Positions 1 through 9,919 of a stretch of DNA of 64,000 bases are shown in pieces (the first letter of the stretch is position 1; each line of letters begins with the position of its first letter). The notes below the pieces were generated by a model, which made no database searches, was not told where the DNA came from, and worked only from the letters and a program-made list of their open reading frames with translations. The stretch is from Schlesneria paludicola DSM 18645 (lineage in GTDB: Bacteria > Planctomycetota > Planctomycetia > Planctomycetales > Planctomycetaceae), in the NCBI GenBank assembly GCA_945876035.1, contig CAMCMU010000003.1:95691-159690 (forward strand). The letters are read 5' to 3'. The position numbers and the translations under genes are program-made.

Positions 1-1058
1 CGATCTCGAAGTATTGAAAATGCTTGTGGGCTGGTTACCTCATGGATCAGATGCAGACCAATGAAGAGTTGTGTTTGACCGGAAGCTAACGTCCGAACGG
101 AGTGCACGTCCCAGACTTTGTTAAACAAATTGCGTCGATCATTCATGGCAAAATCCCAGTGTGCTGAAACTTGTAAACACGATAGTCTAAAAATTGTAGC
201 AATCCGGTTGTTGACGTGCGAATCGACTTCGATGACCTGCCAGCAATCGATTGCACCGGGGCATTGGCTTCTCGCGACGACAGGCATAGGATCTCGGTCG
301 AGCACGTACCAAGGGCCTCGTTCGCTCAGATTTGATTTGACCTAAGATGAGGGGGCAGGCTGCTTCCTAAATTTGTCTTGCGTGAGATGGTGTGTTCACC
401 CGAATTCGATCCGTCGTCAATCCTCGCCGCCTCGTTGTTCCTGTTTGCAAGGCAGACACAAACGTCACTTCGAATATTTCGTCCGTTCTCCAATGGTTCC
501 ACCATGTGTCACTCACCCGCTGGACAAAAGCAAGATCCTTGAGCGACGAGGTGAGGTCTGGCGCTCGGGTTCGCAAGGAGATTGTCCTAGGCTCACCGAT
601 TGCCACGTTGTGGAGCGATGTCTTGCATTCAGATCCGCGGTTTCTATCGGTGATTCGGTAAGACTATCGAGCATCGTTGCCGTTTTCGGCATTAATTTTT
701 ACTCATTTTTCGGAGTGAGATAGTGCTACGTTTAAGTGCACATTCTTGCCGATGCAAACGGAATCAGGACCACAATTCGGAGCGAGCCACGCCGTGGCAT
801 GGAATTACGGGTCTCATTCCTTCTGCCCGCTCCTCAGGCTCAGATCAAGAGTTTCATTCCACGGATGACCAATTGGTAACTAGAGACCTGTTCCGGATTC
901 TTTTTAGACGTTGTTTGCGGTGTGATTCAATGAGGCTTAGGCTTGCAAACAGACACCGGAATGGGTTCAGTCGGTTGCTTGCCACCACGACCGTGAGTCG
1001 AATTACTGCGAAGGCCGCGTGTTTACAAATTTCAGAAAGATCCTTGGGAGCAACAACC
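1..1058. other. Gene-poor left edge
   Basis: I see no supportable gene in the first kilobase. Several open frames of 75-116 codons overlap each other on both strands, but none has a convincing ribosome-binding site, a recognisable motif or protein-like composition. The frame running into maf is open from 723, but its first 112 codons do not resemble the Maf family and are best read as untranslated leader. Confidence 0.5.
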
Positions 1059-1634
1059 GTGTCACTGATTTTGGCCAGCACATCTTCTTATCGCCGCGAT
1101 TTGCTTGCGAGACTCGGCGTACCGTTTGAGTGTCACACGTCGGGCATCGACGAGAATAAATTTAAGGCCGATGGCATGGGGCCAATCGAATTGGCGAGAA
1201 CGCTCGCAACCGAGAAGGCCATGAATGCGATTACTGCCCACCCGCTCGCGACAATCATCGGTTGCGATCAACTGGTCGACATTGACGGCCGCATTCTGGG
1301 CAAGCCAGGGTCCTTTGATGCCGCCGTGGAACAACTGTCTCTATTGGCTGGCCGGTCGCATCGGTTGGTAACGGCTATTTGTGTGTGGCATAATGGGGGT
1401 GTTCTCACACATATTGATCTCACTACGCTCGTCATGCGTCCGCTTGCTGCCGATGCGATCTCACGCTATCTGATGCACGATCAGCCGTTCAATTGTTCCG
1501 GATCATACCGATTGGAATCGCGAGGAATCACGCTTTTCGAGCGAATTGAATCGGACGACAATACAGCAATTATTGGCCTTCCTTTGATCGCCACGACGAC
1601 GCTACTGAAGCGGTGCGGATACGAAATTCCGTAG
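1059..1634 (+). CDS. maf: Maf-like nucleoside triphosphate pyrophosphatase
   Basis: Maf proteins hydrolyse non-canonical or modified nucleoside triphosphates to the monophosphate, cleaning the nucleotide pool. The N-terminus (VSLILASTSSYRRDLL) matches the family opening with its Ser/Arg substrate-binding motif. It is followed by the ATEKA segment and by GCDQLVDIDGRILGKP, which carries the catalytic Asp. The GTG start at 1059 is preceded by GGGAG at good spacing and gives 191 residues, the usual family length. The longer open frame back to 723 adds residues with no family resemblance. The GCD in place of the usual GAD is a small deviation. It lies alone upstream of the helicase, same strand, 133 bp gap. 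Confidence 0.85.
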   Translation: MSLILASTSSYRRDLLARLGVPFECHTSGIDENKFKADGMGPIELARTLATEKAMNAITAHPLATIIGCDQLVDIDGRILGKPGSFDAAVEQLSLLAGRSHRLVTAICVWHNGGVLTHIDLTTLVMRPLAADAISRYLMHDQPFNCSGSYRLESRGITLFERIESDDNTAIIGLPLIATTTLLKRCGYEIP

Positions 1635-1767
1635 TGGAGAGACGAACAGGAAGGCGTTTTTTAATGTCTTCCATGCCTCTGACCTTCAATCAACCCCGCC
1701 GAAGTCGGCCCAGACAACAACGGTACTACGGAGTTGCTTTCGAATTCCATTCGGAAATCTAGTTATC

Positions 1768-4413
1768 ATGAATCCATTGCCTATCGCCGCTGCTTCCCGT
1801 GACGAGCTCGCCCTGAACTATCTCGACTCTCTGCCCTACCCACCATATCCCGTCCAAGAGGAGGCTCTTCTGGCCTGGTTCGATTCCAACGACGGTGTGC
1901 TGGTCTGTGCCCCTACGGGAACAGGCAAGACACTGATCGCGGAAGCGGCCGTCTACGAAGCCCTTCATACGGGCAAGACAATTTACTACACGGTGCCGCT
2001 GATCGCTCTGGCGGAACAAAAATTTGCCGAGATGCAAGCGTCGGCCGAACGTTGGGGATTTTCGCGAAATCGTGTTGGACTTGTCACGGGCAATCGCAGA
2101 GTCAATCCAGACGCGACGATTCTGATCGTGGTTGCCGAAATTTTACTCAACAGACTCCTGAATTCACACTGGGCGGCGCATGAAGAACAACGGAGAGAAG
2201 CGGACAGTGAAAATCAGGCTGACGAAAACACGGGGGACGGGAACGCGGAAATCTGGAATGCCACCAAGGACGAATCGCCGCCCACTGGCGTGGAGCCAGA
2301 CCTGATCGGCTGGGACCCGATCAACGCGCCGACACCAACGGTGATGCCCTCTCCAAAGATCACCACGGCCGGACTCTGTCCAGTGGTACACGACACCTTA
2401 TCGAAGGCCTCATCCGCCGCTCTTGATTTCGACCGAGTCTCAGCCGTTGTGATGGATGAGTTTCACAATTTCTCCGATTTTGAACGCGGGATCGTCTGGG
2501 AATTCTCACTGTCCCTGCTACCGAAGCATGTGAAACTTCTACTGCTTTCGGCCACAATCGGCAACGCAAGCACATTTGTGCATTGGTGTCGAAGAATTCA
2601 TGGTCGGTCGCTGCATTTAGTTCAGAGCACGGAACGTCGAATTCCGCTCAGTTTTCAATGGATTCCCGACAAATTATTGACGGAACACTTGGAAGATATG
2701 GCCGCTGGCGAGGAAGTAACGCGTCGGACACCGGCGTTAGTTTTTTGTTTCAATCGCGATGCGTGCTGGAATGTTGCCGAGGAACTCAAAGGTAAGTCCA
2801 TGCTGGCCAACGGTCAGCAGAAGCGACTTGCGACGGAAATCGAGAAAGTGAACTGGTCCAAGGGTGTCGGCCCCAAGATGAAGCAATTGCTGATGCGGGG
2901 AGTCGGCGTTCACCATGCGGGAGTCCTTCCCAAATACAAACGGCTCGTCGAAGATCTGTTCCAAAAGAAATTGCTGACAATTTGCGTTTGCACAGAGACT
3001 CTGGCTGCCGGAATCAATCTTCCCGCGAGATCCGTCGTCCTGCCGTCCCTGCTCAAGGGAAAACCAGGTGAGCAAAAGATCCTCGATCCGAACTCTGCTC
3101 ATCAAATTTTTGGACGGGCGGGCCGCCCTCAATTCGATACGGAAGGATTCGTCTACGTCCTAGCTCACGAGGATGATGTAAAAATCCTCCGCTGGAAGGA
3201 AAGATACGACCAGATTCCCGAAGACACGAAAGATCCGAATCTGATTCGCGCAAAGAAGGCACTGAAGAAGAAGATGCCGACGCGAAGTCCCGAGCGGCAG
3301 TACTGGAATGATGCCCAATTCGAAAAGGTGCGAGTCGCCCCATCCGGAGATCTGTCAAGCCGTGGGCCCCTCCCTTGGCGAATGCTGGCGTACATGTTGA
3401 AGCTTTCGCCAGAAGTGGACCGGCTTCGAAAACTCGCTCACAAACGCCTGATGGATCCCAAACAACTTGAAGCGGGAGAAAAACATCTGGAACAGATGCT
3501 GCTGACGCTTCATGCCGGTGACTTCCTGCGACTTGACCCGCCGCCGCCACCGCCGCCTGAAATTGGCAAGCCGGGCCAAGAATCCTCTGTGACTCAAGAG
3601 ACGCCAAAGGTTTCCTGGCTGTCGCAGCAACTTCAAGGATCCATCGACAAAAAATTCGAGGCGAGCACCGGAAAACAGTTACAAAAACACGCGGAGCTCG
3701 ACAATCGGCCTCGGTATCGGGCCGTTTTGGCCCATCCGACGGATCGACTTGACCAACTTTTTATATTTCGGGGTGTGAATCCGCTCTACGGAATGTTCAT
3801 CCTAGAACACATAGGCTACGCAGATCGTATGGAGCGACTGTTGATTATTGAAAGTGTCTTAGAGTTACCCCGAGCGTTGATACGCTCGGTTCGGGTTCCG
3901 CCACCGCATCTGTTGTCGCCCGGTCCTCTGGCGTTGGAACGGATTGACATTGAATTGGTCCAGCGTGGTCTGATCGCTGCGAATGACCTTTACCCTGAGT
4001 TTGATCCCAACATTCCCTTTGAAGATCGCAAGTATGCACCGCCTTTGGCAGACAAAATGCGAATGTTGTTTGAAGCACAATATCCCGAGGTTCAGGGCGT
4101 GACAGTGCAACCGGTGATGGTCGCAGCCGATTTGCTCGAAAATTTCAACGATGACTTCTGGCTGTTCATCTCCCAAAAGGAACTTTCAAAACAAGAGGGA
4201 CTGATTTTTCGCCATCTTTTGCGGCTTGTGCTACTCTTGGACGAGTTTCGACAAGTGACGCCACGCGGTCTGGACCCCAGCGTCTGGCAGAGCGAACTGA
4301 GGGACGTTTCGGAACGGCTCACCGCATGCTGTCAGGTCGTTGATCCCGCGTGCACAGAAACCGTTCTCGCTCACGAAGACGATGCCGACTTCATCGAACA
4401 CCCGAAGCGGTAG
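1768..4413 (+). CDS. Ski2-like DEAD/DEAH-box superfamily 2 helicase
   Basis: A large ATP-dependent nucleic acid helicase of 881 residues. Motif I is APTGTGKT at residues 48-55. Motif Ia follows (YYTVPLIALAEQKF), motif II is DEFH within VVMDEFHNF, motif III is LLLSATIG, motif V is TLAAGINLPARSVVL and motif VI is QIFGRAGRPQFDTEG. The order and spacing, and the Ski2/Hel308-type motif V and VI wording, place it near the Ski2-like group; its true substrate, RNA or DNA, cannot be read from sequence. An acidic low-complexity insert lies between motifs Ia and II (about residues 135-190). A run of seven prolines (about residues 591-597) separates the helicase core from a C-terminal region I do not recognise. 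It is monocistronic, convergent with rpoN. Confidence 0.8.
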   Translation: MNPLPIAAASRDELALNYLDSLPYPPYPVQEEALLAWFDSNDGVLVCAPTGTGKTLIAEAAVYEALHTGKTIYYTVPLIALAEQKFAEMQASAERWGFSRNRVGLVTGNRRVNPDATILIVVAEILLNRLLNSHWAAHEEQRREADSENQADENTGDGNAEIWNATKDESPPTGVEPDLIGWDPINAPTPTVMPSPKITTAGLCPVVHDTLSKASSAALDFDRVSAVVMDEFHNFSDFERGIVWEFSLSLLPKHVKLLLLSATIGNASTFVHWCRRIHGRSLHLVQSTERRIPLSFQWIPDKLLTEHLEDMAAGEEVTRRTPALVFCFNRDACWNVAEELKGKSMLANGQQKRLATEIEKVNWSKGVGPKMKQLLMRGVGVHHAGVLPKYKRLVEDLFQKKLLTICVCTETLAAGINLPARSVVLPSLLKGKPGEQKILDPNSAHQIFGRAGRPQFDTEGFVYVLAHEDDVKILRWKERYDQIPEDTKDPNLIRAKKALKKKMPTRSPERQYWNDAQFEKVRVAPSGDLSSRGPLPWRMLAYMLKLSPEVDRLRKLAHKRLMDPKQLEAGEKHLEQMLLTLHAGDFLRLDPPPPPPPEIGKPGQESSVTQETPKVSWLSQQLQGSIDKKFEASTGKQLQKHAELDNRPRYRAVLAHPTDRLDQLFIFRGVNPLYGMFILEHIGYADRMERLLIIESVLELPRALIRSVRVPPPHLLSPGPLALERIDIELVQRGLIAANDLYPEFDPNIPFEDRKYAPPLADKMRMLFEAQYPEVQGVTVQPVMVAADLLENFNDDFWLFISQKELSKQEGLIFRHLLRLVLLLDEFRQVTPRGLDPSVWQSELRDVSERLTACCQVVDPACTETVLAHEDDADFIEHPKR

Positions 4414-4603
4414 TCATTCCAATCGTTGTGTCGAATTTTGGCGATCGCGGAACGACCGTTTGCAGCTCTACGGACAGGCCTCTTCCGAGCGACGCGACTC
4501 CGCGGGTGCGGTTCATGCCCCCCCCCCGAGCAAGTTTTTTGAGCACCAACGAAGGAATCGCAGGAGATGGCAGAAAACAAGGACAGTCCAAGACTGGAAA
4601 CAA

Positions 4604-6088
4604 TCAATAGGCGCGGCGTTGTCTCGAGGAAGGGATGTCGAGAGCCTTGCGGTATTTAGTCACAGTGCGACGCGCAAGGTTGTAGCCATGCTTGGCAAGT
4701 CCCAAAACAAGCGCGTCGTCGCTCAACGGATCATTCTTGTCTTCCTGATCAACAATCTCCTTGAGTTTAATCCGAATGATATCCCACGCGACGTCGTCGC
4801 CGTCCTCCGTCTTCGTTCCACCGCCAAAGAATCTCTTGAGTGGATAAAGCCCCCGCGGCGTTTGAATCCACTTGTCATCAACGGCTCTTGAAATCGTGGT
4901 CACATGGACCTTCACGACATCGGCTATCTCTTGCATCTTCAGCGGTGTAATCGCCTCCGGCCCATTCTCGAGGAAACCGTTCTGACGATCTACGATGGCT
5001 TGCGCCACTCGTTTCACCGTGTTGTGTCGTTGACCGATGCTTTCAATTAACCACTTGGCGGAGTCGATCTTGTGCTTGATGTATTCCTTGGTTTTGACGT
5101 CAACGCCGGCTCTGAGCATTTCTTGGTAGCGTTTGCTGATTCGAAGACGTGGGGTGTATTCGTCCTCCAATCGAACGACCCAACGTCCGTCTGAGGTTTG
5201 CTCGACAAACACATCAGGAGTGACCGCTTGCGCAGGACGAGACTCAAAACCCTTGCCGGGAAATGGATTAAATCGCGTCAACTCTCGGTAAGCCTCCTTG
5301 ATCAGTGGGATTGGATAGCCGGTCTTTCGTTCGATCAGCGGCAGACGATTCTGTGCCAAGTCTTCCAGATGCGATGAGATCAACGTCACAAGCACATCAC
5401 GCAGAGGGGTCTCATCCGTCACCTGAAGAAGCAGACATTCCCGCGCGTTCATGGCAGCGCAGCCTGGCGGATCGAGCCGTTGAATCAGTTGCAGAGCCGC
5501 CCTCGCATCGATGTCCGAAATCTGTTTGCCGGAGACTTGTATCAGTTCCTGAAGTGGGCAGGGAAGTCGGCCATTGGGATCGAGGTTTTGAATAACGAAC
5601 TCACCAAATTCACGTACTTCATGCGGAACGCTGTGGAAGCCAAGTTGCTCAAGCAGGTATTCATGCAGTGACTGTGGCCGTTCCGTGATGTTTGAGACCA
5701 GATCATTTTGTCGCTCGGAGTCGTCGTCGATTCGGTTGGATGAGGGTTTGTTTCCAGACGTGTAGTTGTCTTCTGGCCAATCCCGCGACATCTCCAATAA
5801 CCGTTCAAAGTCGGCTTCGTTGTTGTGTTCCGAGTCCACTTGGAGTGTTTGTTCCCCGAGACTCTTTTCGGCAGCAGCCTCCTTGGCCTCTTCACGATTG
5901 TGTTCCGCTTCGGGTGCGTCGGGATCAGCCGTTTGCAGTTCTAAGCAAACGTTTTCTGCCAACTCCTTTTCGATTCGTTCCTCCAACTCCATGCAGGGAA
6001 GTTGCAGGATTTCCATCGACTGTATCATGCGAGGCGCCAGCTTCATTTGCTGACTCATTCGCATCTGTTGTGAAAAATTCATCTGCAT
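4604..6088 (-). CDS. rpoN: RNA polymerase sigma-54 factor RpoN
   Basis: Alternative sigma factor that directs RNA polymerase to -24/-12 promoters and depends on AAA+ activator proteins. The N-terminus is the glutamine- and methionine-rich region I ([20 protein letters not shown]), followed by an acidic linker rich in Glu and Asp, the core-binding domain and the helix-turn-helix ([15 protein letters not shown]). Near the C-terminus is the RpoN box ([12 protein letters not shown]). I chose the ATG at 6088 because the longer frame begins with TTG and adds only five residues; ATG at 6082 is equally possible. Length, about 494 residues, is normal. It lies just downstream of recR on the same strand. 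No clear -24/-12 promoter was found by eye in the window. Confidence 0.93.
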   Translation of the reverse strand: MQMNFSQQMRMSQQMKLAPRMIQSMEILQLPCMELEERIEKELAENVCLELQTADPDAPEAEHNREEAKEAAAEKSLGEQTLQVDSEHNNEADFERLLEMSRDWPEDNYTSGNKPSSNRIDDDSERQNDLVSNITERPQSLHEYLLEQLGFHSVPHEVREFGEFVIQNLDPNGRLPCPLQELIQVSGKQISDIDARAALQLIQRLDPPGCAAMNARECLLLQVTDETPLRDVLVTLISSHLEDLAQNRLPLIERKTGYPIPLIKEAYRELTRFNPFPGKGFESRPAQAVTPDVFVEQTSDGRWVVRLEDEYTPRLRISKRYQEMLRAGVDVKTKEYIKHKIDSAKWLIESIGQRHNTVKRVAQAIVDRQNGFLENGPEAITPLKMQEIADVVKVHVTTISRAVDDKWIQTPRGLYPLKRFFGGGTKTEDGDDVAWDIIRIKLKEIVDQEDKNDPLSDDALVLGLAKHGYNLARRTVTKYRKALDIPSSRQRRAY

Positions 6089-6186
6089 GGTGAACCATCG
6101 CAATTTGTCGCCATTCGGCGATTTGTGTCAATTCGCAATTACGGACGTCTGAATCGCATTCGATTTCCGAGGAAGTCTTACCGCAA

Positions 6187-6810
6187 TCAAAAGGCTTGTC
6201 TTCCGCGGATCGCATCTGCCAACATTTCACGGTTTGCAAACTCTAGCACACTGCCTGTTGCAATGCCGCGAGCAAGTCTTGTGATCTTCACCTTGTCGTT
6301 TGCCAGCAGATTGGAAATAAAAAGTGCAGTGCCGTCGCCCTCCAAAGTCGGATTCGTAGCCATGAGAATTTCTCGAACACCCTTCGTTCGAACCCGACGA
6401 ACAAGCGCATCGATTGTTAGTTCATCAGGGCCGACGCCGTTCAATGGAGAAATGCGACCACCCAAAACGTGATACAGACCGTGAAAGATCCCAGCGGCCT
6501 CCAACGCCAATAAATCGCGAGGCTGTTCGACAACACAGACAGACTGAGTCTCCCGACGTGTATCGCGACAAATGTCACAAAACTCTTGTTCCGCCAGATT
6601 AAAGCAGAGAGAACAGGGTCGTACGCAACTCTTCACTAATCGGATCGCGTTTGCCAACTGATTGGCTTCACTCTCAGAACAGGCAAGTAAATGATTTGCT
6701 AGGCGTTCCGCTGATTTGCGGCCAATGCCTGGCAAAGTCGCTAGCCTGTCAATGAGGTTACCGACCGAAATTCCAAACGGATGGCTTGTCGCCTGATCAA
6801 ACCGTGCCAT
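6187..6810 (-). CDS. recR: Recombination mediator protein RecR
   Basis: RecR works with RecO and RecF to load RecA on single-stranded gaps. The N-terminal helix-hairpin-helix is visible ([17 protein letters not shown]). It is followed by the zinc finger ([16 protein letters not shown]) and the Toprim domain starting at [15 protein letters not shown], with the C-terminal Walker-B-like [11 protein letters not shown] segment. The ATG at 6810 sits behind a GGGGGAG ribosome site and gives 207 residues, the family norm; the upstream 34 codons are not family-like. It is the third gene of the conserved dnaX-ybaB-recR order. Confidence 0.95.
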   Translation of the reverse strand: MARFDQATSHPFGISVGNLIDRLATLPGIGRKSAERLANHLLACSESEANQLANAIRLVKSCVRPCSLCFNLAEQEFCDICRDTRRETQSVCVVEQPRDLLALEAAGIFHGLYHVLGGRISPLNGVGPDELTIDALVRRVRTKGVREILMATNPTLEGDGTALFISNLLANDKVKITRLARGIATGSVLEFANREMLADAIRGRQAF

Positions 6811-6933
6811 CCTGATTCTCTCCCCCGCTTCTACTACTTCGATTGTTTCCATCCCCCCCACCGACCTCGCGGGAAGACACGCATCACGGAAAGCATATCC
6901 GAAAAGGTCCAATTCGGCACAGACGAGAATGTT

Positions 6934-7287
6934 CTATCCTCCCAGTCCCATTCCGCCAAAAATGTCACTCAACCCTGGAATGTTCACTCCCCCGGTCAGT
7001 TGTTTCATCTCCAGTTGCTGCGTCTGGCGAATCTTGTCGAGAGCCTGATTGGTCGCAGCACAGATCAGTTCTTCAATCATTTCGGTATCACCAGACTGTA
7101 TCAGACTTTTGTCGATGCGACATTTGGTAAGTTTCAGGTGTCCGTTGACTTCGACTGTCACCAGACCACCTCCCGCCTGCCCCTGACTGCGCATCGCAGC
7201 GATCCGTTCCTTCATCTCTTGGATCTTGCTGCTCATTCCCTGCGCTTGTTTCACTAGCGAAGCGATGGCCGAAAAATCTTTGAACAA
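6934..7287 (-). CDS. ybaB: Nucleoid-associated protein, YbaB/EbfC family
   Basis: Small dimeric DNA-binding protein of the nucleoid. The start assigned here is a TTG at 7287, giving FKDFSAIASLVKQAQGM, which matches the family opening (normally MFKxxxxLxxLLKQAQ). It lies behind AGGAG, and this ribosome site overlaps the dnaX stop codon (TAG at 7293-7295), so translation is probably coupled to dnaX. The open frame extends ten codons further into dnaX, which I judge untranslated. The central KIQEMKERIAAMRSQGQAGGGLVTVEVNGH and the glycine-rich C-terminus fit the family. Length is 117 residues. Confidence 0.92.
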   Translation of the reverse strand: MFKDFSAIASLVKQAQGMSSKIQEMKERIAAMRSQGQAGGGLVTVEVNGHLKLTKCRIDKSLIQSGDTEMIEELICAATNQALDKIRQTQQLEMKQLTGGVNIPGLSDIFGGMGLGG

Positions 7288-7292
7288 TTCCG

Positions 7293-9089
7293 CTACTCCT
7301 GTGGGGTTTCCGAACAATCGCCGGTACGACCAACTTCAGCGGCCAAAGTTTGAACCTTCCAGCTCTTCACGCGAAACAGTGACATGATGTCTTGCAGGTA
7401 GGGGTCGTCGGGACGTTTGACAAATCCCTCGCCATTCTTTGGCGACACTACGGGAACCGCTCCAGCGGACAGAGTCTGCCGGGGAGCATCGGGCTTGGCC
7501 CCCACGGAATTCGGTAATGTCCTAAAAGAAACTTTGGTCAAACGGCCAACCAATTCTGAAACGACCGCTTCTAATCGAGCAACCACCTCGGGGCGGTCAC
7601 AAGACTTTCGATCGGAATCATAGTTCAAAGGGAACGAAAATTCCAAGATGTTTGGCCCAATGATTGCTGTTGCCGCCACTCGGGCAAGGTAGGTACCGGT
7701 CATATCAGTTAGACGGGAGATGATCGCTGACTGCAACTCATTTTCGCAACCCGCTTTCCATTCGATCGTCGGCTTAGGGATTGAGTCCACAGGAACGACT
7801 GGCGAATGACGATCCGAAAGCAACGGCGGTGAATTCGTCTTATCAGCTATGAGCTCGAAGTCATTTTTTTTTTGATCCGGAGGAGTTTCCCGGTTACTGG
7901 GGCGAGCCATCGCTGGCACGCTGGAAGCCCGCGTGATCACGGCGGGTGACTGACCGGCCTTTAAAGCTGCGATCAATTCGTCCAAATGATCAAGATCTTC
8001 AAGCATCGAGATTCGCACCAAAGCCAGTTCGGCTAGGGCACGGCCATAGGTCACCCGTTGCATCCGCCCTTTAGACTCGGCCAAGACCTGCATTCCAGCA
8101 ACGATCGTTTGCAATCCCCATTGGTTTGCCTGTTCCGCCAGCCGAGTTCGTTGATCAGTCCCGATAGAAAGGAACACGGCGTCCGTCGCGCCGCATGCCG
8201 TGACCATCAGATCGCGAAAGTACCCCACAAGCTGATCTGTCAAGGCTTCGAGTTGCACACCCTCGCGCAATGCGGCATCTAATCGTCCCAAGGCCAGTGA
8301 TCGATCGCGGACAATTAACGCGTCGACAATCTCAATTAATCTCTCATCGGGAGCCGTTCCCAAGAGGCGATGAACGTCGCCAACGGTAATTCTTTTCGAT
8401 CCGAATGCCAACAGCTGGTCAAACAAGGACTGACTATCGCGCATCGACCCGGCGGCCCGACGGGCCACTAACTCGAATGCCTCAGAATCGACAGAAAATC
8501 CCTCGGCTTCCGCCAACTGACTCAATCGGAGTGAAATGTCGTCGACACAGATGGTGCCAAAGTCGAACCGCTGACAGCGAGACAGTATTGTATCCGGAAC
8601 CTTGTTCGGCTCGGTCGTGCAGAACAAGAATTTCACAAGAGGAGGTGGTTCTTCAAGCGTCTTGAGCAACGCGTTGAAGGCCTCTTTGGTCAACATGTGA
8701 ACTTCGTCGATAATGTAAACTTTGTACTTCGATCTCATGGACTTGACGCCGACGCTGGCGCGCAGTGAGCGGATATCGTCGATCCCTCGATTCGATGCTC
8801 CGTCAATCTCCGACACATCGACGTCGTGTCCGGCGGAAATACCGAGACATTGCTCGCAGTCATTGCACGGAACAGCACCTACCGCATGTGGGCAATTGAG
8901 GGCCTTAGCGAAGATGCGCGCCATCGAAGTTTTTCCGACGCCGCGGGCTCCCGAAAAAATATAAGCATGCGCAACGCGCCCCTCGAGAATCGCGTTCCGA
9001 AGGGTCTGCGAAATTCGATCCTGTCCCACAACCTCGCCGAAAGTCTGAGGACGAAATCGCCGAGCCAGCACGGTGTACTGGGCTTCCAT
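7293..9089 (-). CDS. dnaX: DNA polymerase III subunit gamma/tau
   Basis: AAA+ clamp-loader subunit of the replicative polymerase. The protein starts MEAQYTVLARRFRPQTFGEV, the classic DnaX opening; the 17 codons before this ATG are not family-like. Walker A is GARGVGKT at residues 47-54, the zinc-binding cysteines are in CPHAVGAVPCNDCEQC, and Walker B is in VYIIDEVHML. The sensor region (FLFCTTEPNKVPDTILSRC) follows. The C-terminal third is a long tau-like extension rich in Pro and Ser, so at least a full tau product is expected. I did not identify a clear slippery heptamer for a gamma product. It heads the dnaX-ybaB-recR cluster, downstream of the SRP RNA gene. Confidence 0.96.
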   Translation of the reverse strand: MEAQYTVLARRFRPQTFGEVVGQDRISQTLRNAILEGRVAHAYIFSGARGVGKTSMARIFAKALNCPHAVGAVPCNDCEQCLGISAGHDVDVSEIDGASNRGIDDIRSLRASVGVKSMRSKYKVYIIDEVHMLTKEAFNALLKTLEEPPPLVKFLFCTTEPNKVPDTILSRCQRFDFGTICVDDISLRLSQLAEAEGFSVDSEAFELVARRAAGSMRDSQSLFDQLLAFGSKRITVGDVHRLLGTAPDERLIEIVDALIVRDRSLALGRLDAALREGVQLEALTDQLVGYFRDLMVTACGATDAVFLSIGTDQRTRLAEQANQWGLQTIVAGMQVLAESKGRMQRVTYGRALAELALVRISMLEDLDHLDELIAALKAGQSPAVITRASSVPAMARPSNRETPPDQKKNDFELIADKTNSPPLLSDRHSPVVPVDSIPKPTIEWKAGCENELQSAIISRLTDMTGTYLARVAATAIIGPNILEFSFPLNYDSDRKSCDRPEVVARLEAVVSELVGRLTKVSFRTLPNSVGAKPDAPRQTLSAGAVPVVSPKNGEGFVKRPDDPYLQDIMSLFRVKSWKVQTLAAEVGRTGDCSETPQE

Positions 9090-9320
9090 GTCTTTCGCCT
9101 CTTCATTTTCTGGGACGTCAGCCGAAGGACCAAACGTCACTTGAAAAATGTCCGAAACCCAAATTTTCAGAAGACATCACCGACATTCAGCGCCACTTGC
9201 GACGATTGACGAAACCTGTCGAAACAATCGGCTTCTTCACCTCGCGAAGCTCGATCACCTGCTTTTGTCGCGACGATTTTTCGTATTTTGGTCGCCGTTT
9301 CGTTGTTTTTGTCGCGGAAA

Positions 9321-9423
9321 CGGAAAGCCACCCCTTCCACACCCGAAATCTGATGCTTAGGGCTGCTCCGGTTAGGGCCTGACCCGGTTCACACGACCCC
9401 GCCGCAGAAGGGGCAGCTTTTCG
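9321..9423 (-). ncRNA. ffs: Signal recognition particle RNA, small bacterial type
   Basis: On the minus strand a conserved domain IV is visible: GTCAGG, an apical stem-loop, then AGCAGCC, the two sides of the SRP54 (Ffh)-binding internal loop. The ends pair: CGAAAAGC near 9423 with GCTTTCCG near 9321 (one mismatch), then CCCCTTC with GAAGGGG, giving the expected rod of about 103 nt. The apical loop reads CCC-TAAC-CGG instead of the usual TCC-GGAA-GGA. The location immediately upstream of dnaX on the same strand is the ffs-dnaX arrangement found in many bacteria. The exact ends are estimated from the pairing. Confidence 0.85.
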
Positions 9424-9919
9424 TTTCCGCATACGAGTTGGGTCAGTATGGGTGACGACCTCAAGAAGTCAAGCGAGTCTCTTCGGGTTTCAGGATCATC
9501 GTTTTTTTGTTGCGGAGTGCCATCGGTGCCAAGTGCCCCCTGTTTGCGGACGTTTTTTCAGGCCTGCGGTCTGCAATCCAACACGAGTTGTGGCGTTGTG
9601 AAAAAACGTAAGCGGGATCTCTCGTTGGATTCTGGCTCGCAGGAACACCGAGTCGCAGCGAGGCCGCTTCCGCCATCAGAGCGAATTCGCAAGTGAGGCG
9701 GAGGCGTTTTTCACTTTAAGATCCTCAATCTTGGCTGAATCTTCGACGACGTATCGCTGCTGCGACTCGCCGGAAAACCAGTCAAAAAACTCAGACACGA
9801 CGTCTTTTACCAGTTGCAGAATCTCCGCGATGATTGAACACTCTTGGAGTGTTGTGAGTCATGCAACAAACAACCGATTGGAGGCAGAAGGTTACATCGC
9901 GGTTTAGAAAAATCCGTTC
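9424..9919. other. Intergenic stretch between SRP RNA and the SDR gene
   Basis: No gene recognised. An 82-codon frame on + (9448-9696) and a 71-codon frame on - overlap and show no motif. An imperfectly placed inverted repeat (CGTTTTTTCA near 9550 and TGAAAAAACG near 9599) flanks about 40 nt and could form a weak hairpin. The promoter for the leftward SRP RNA should lie at the left edge of this stretch. Confidence 0.4.

Noticed and set aside
723..1058. N-terminal extension of maf
   Set aside because: Composition is not Maf-like; GTG at 1059 has a good ribosome site and gives the normal length.
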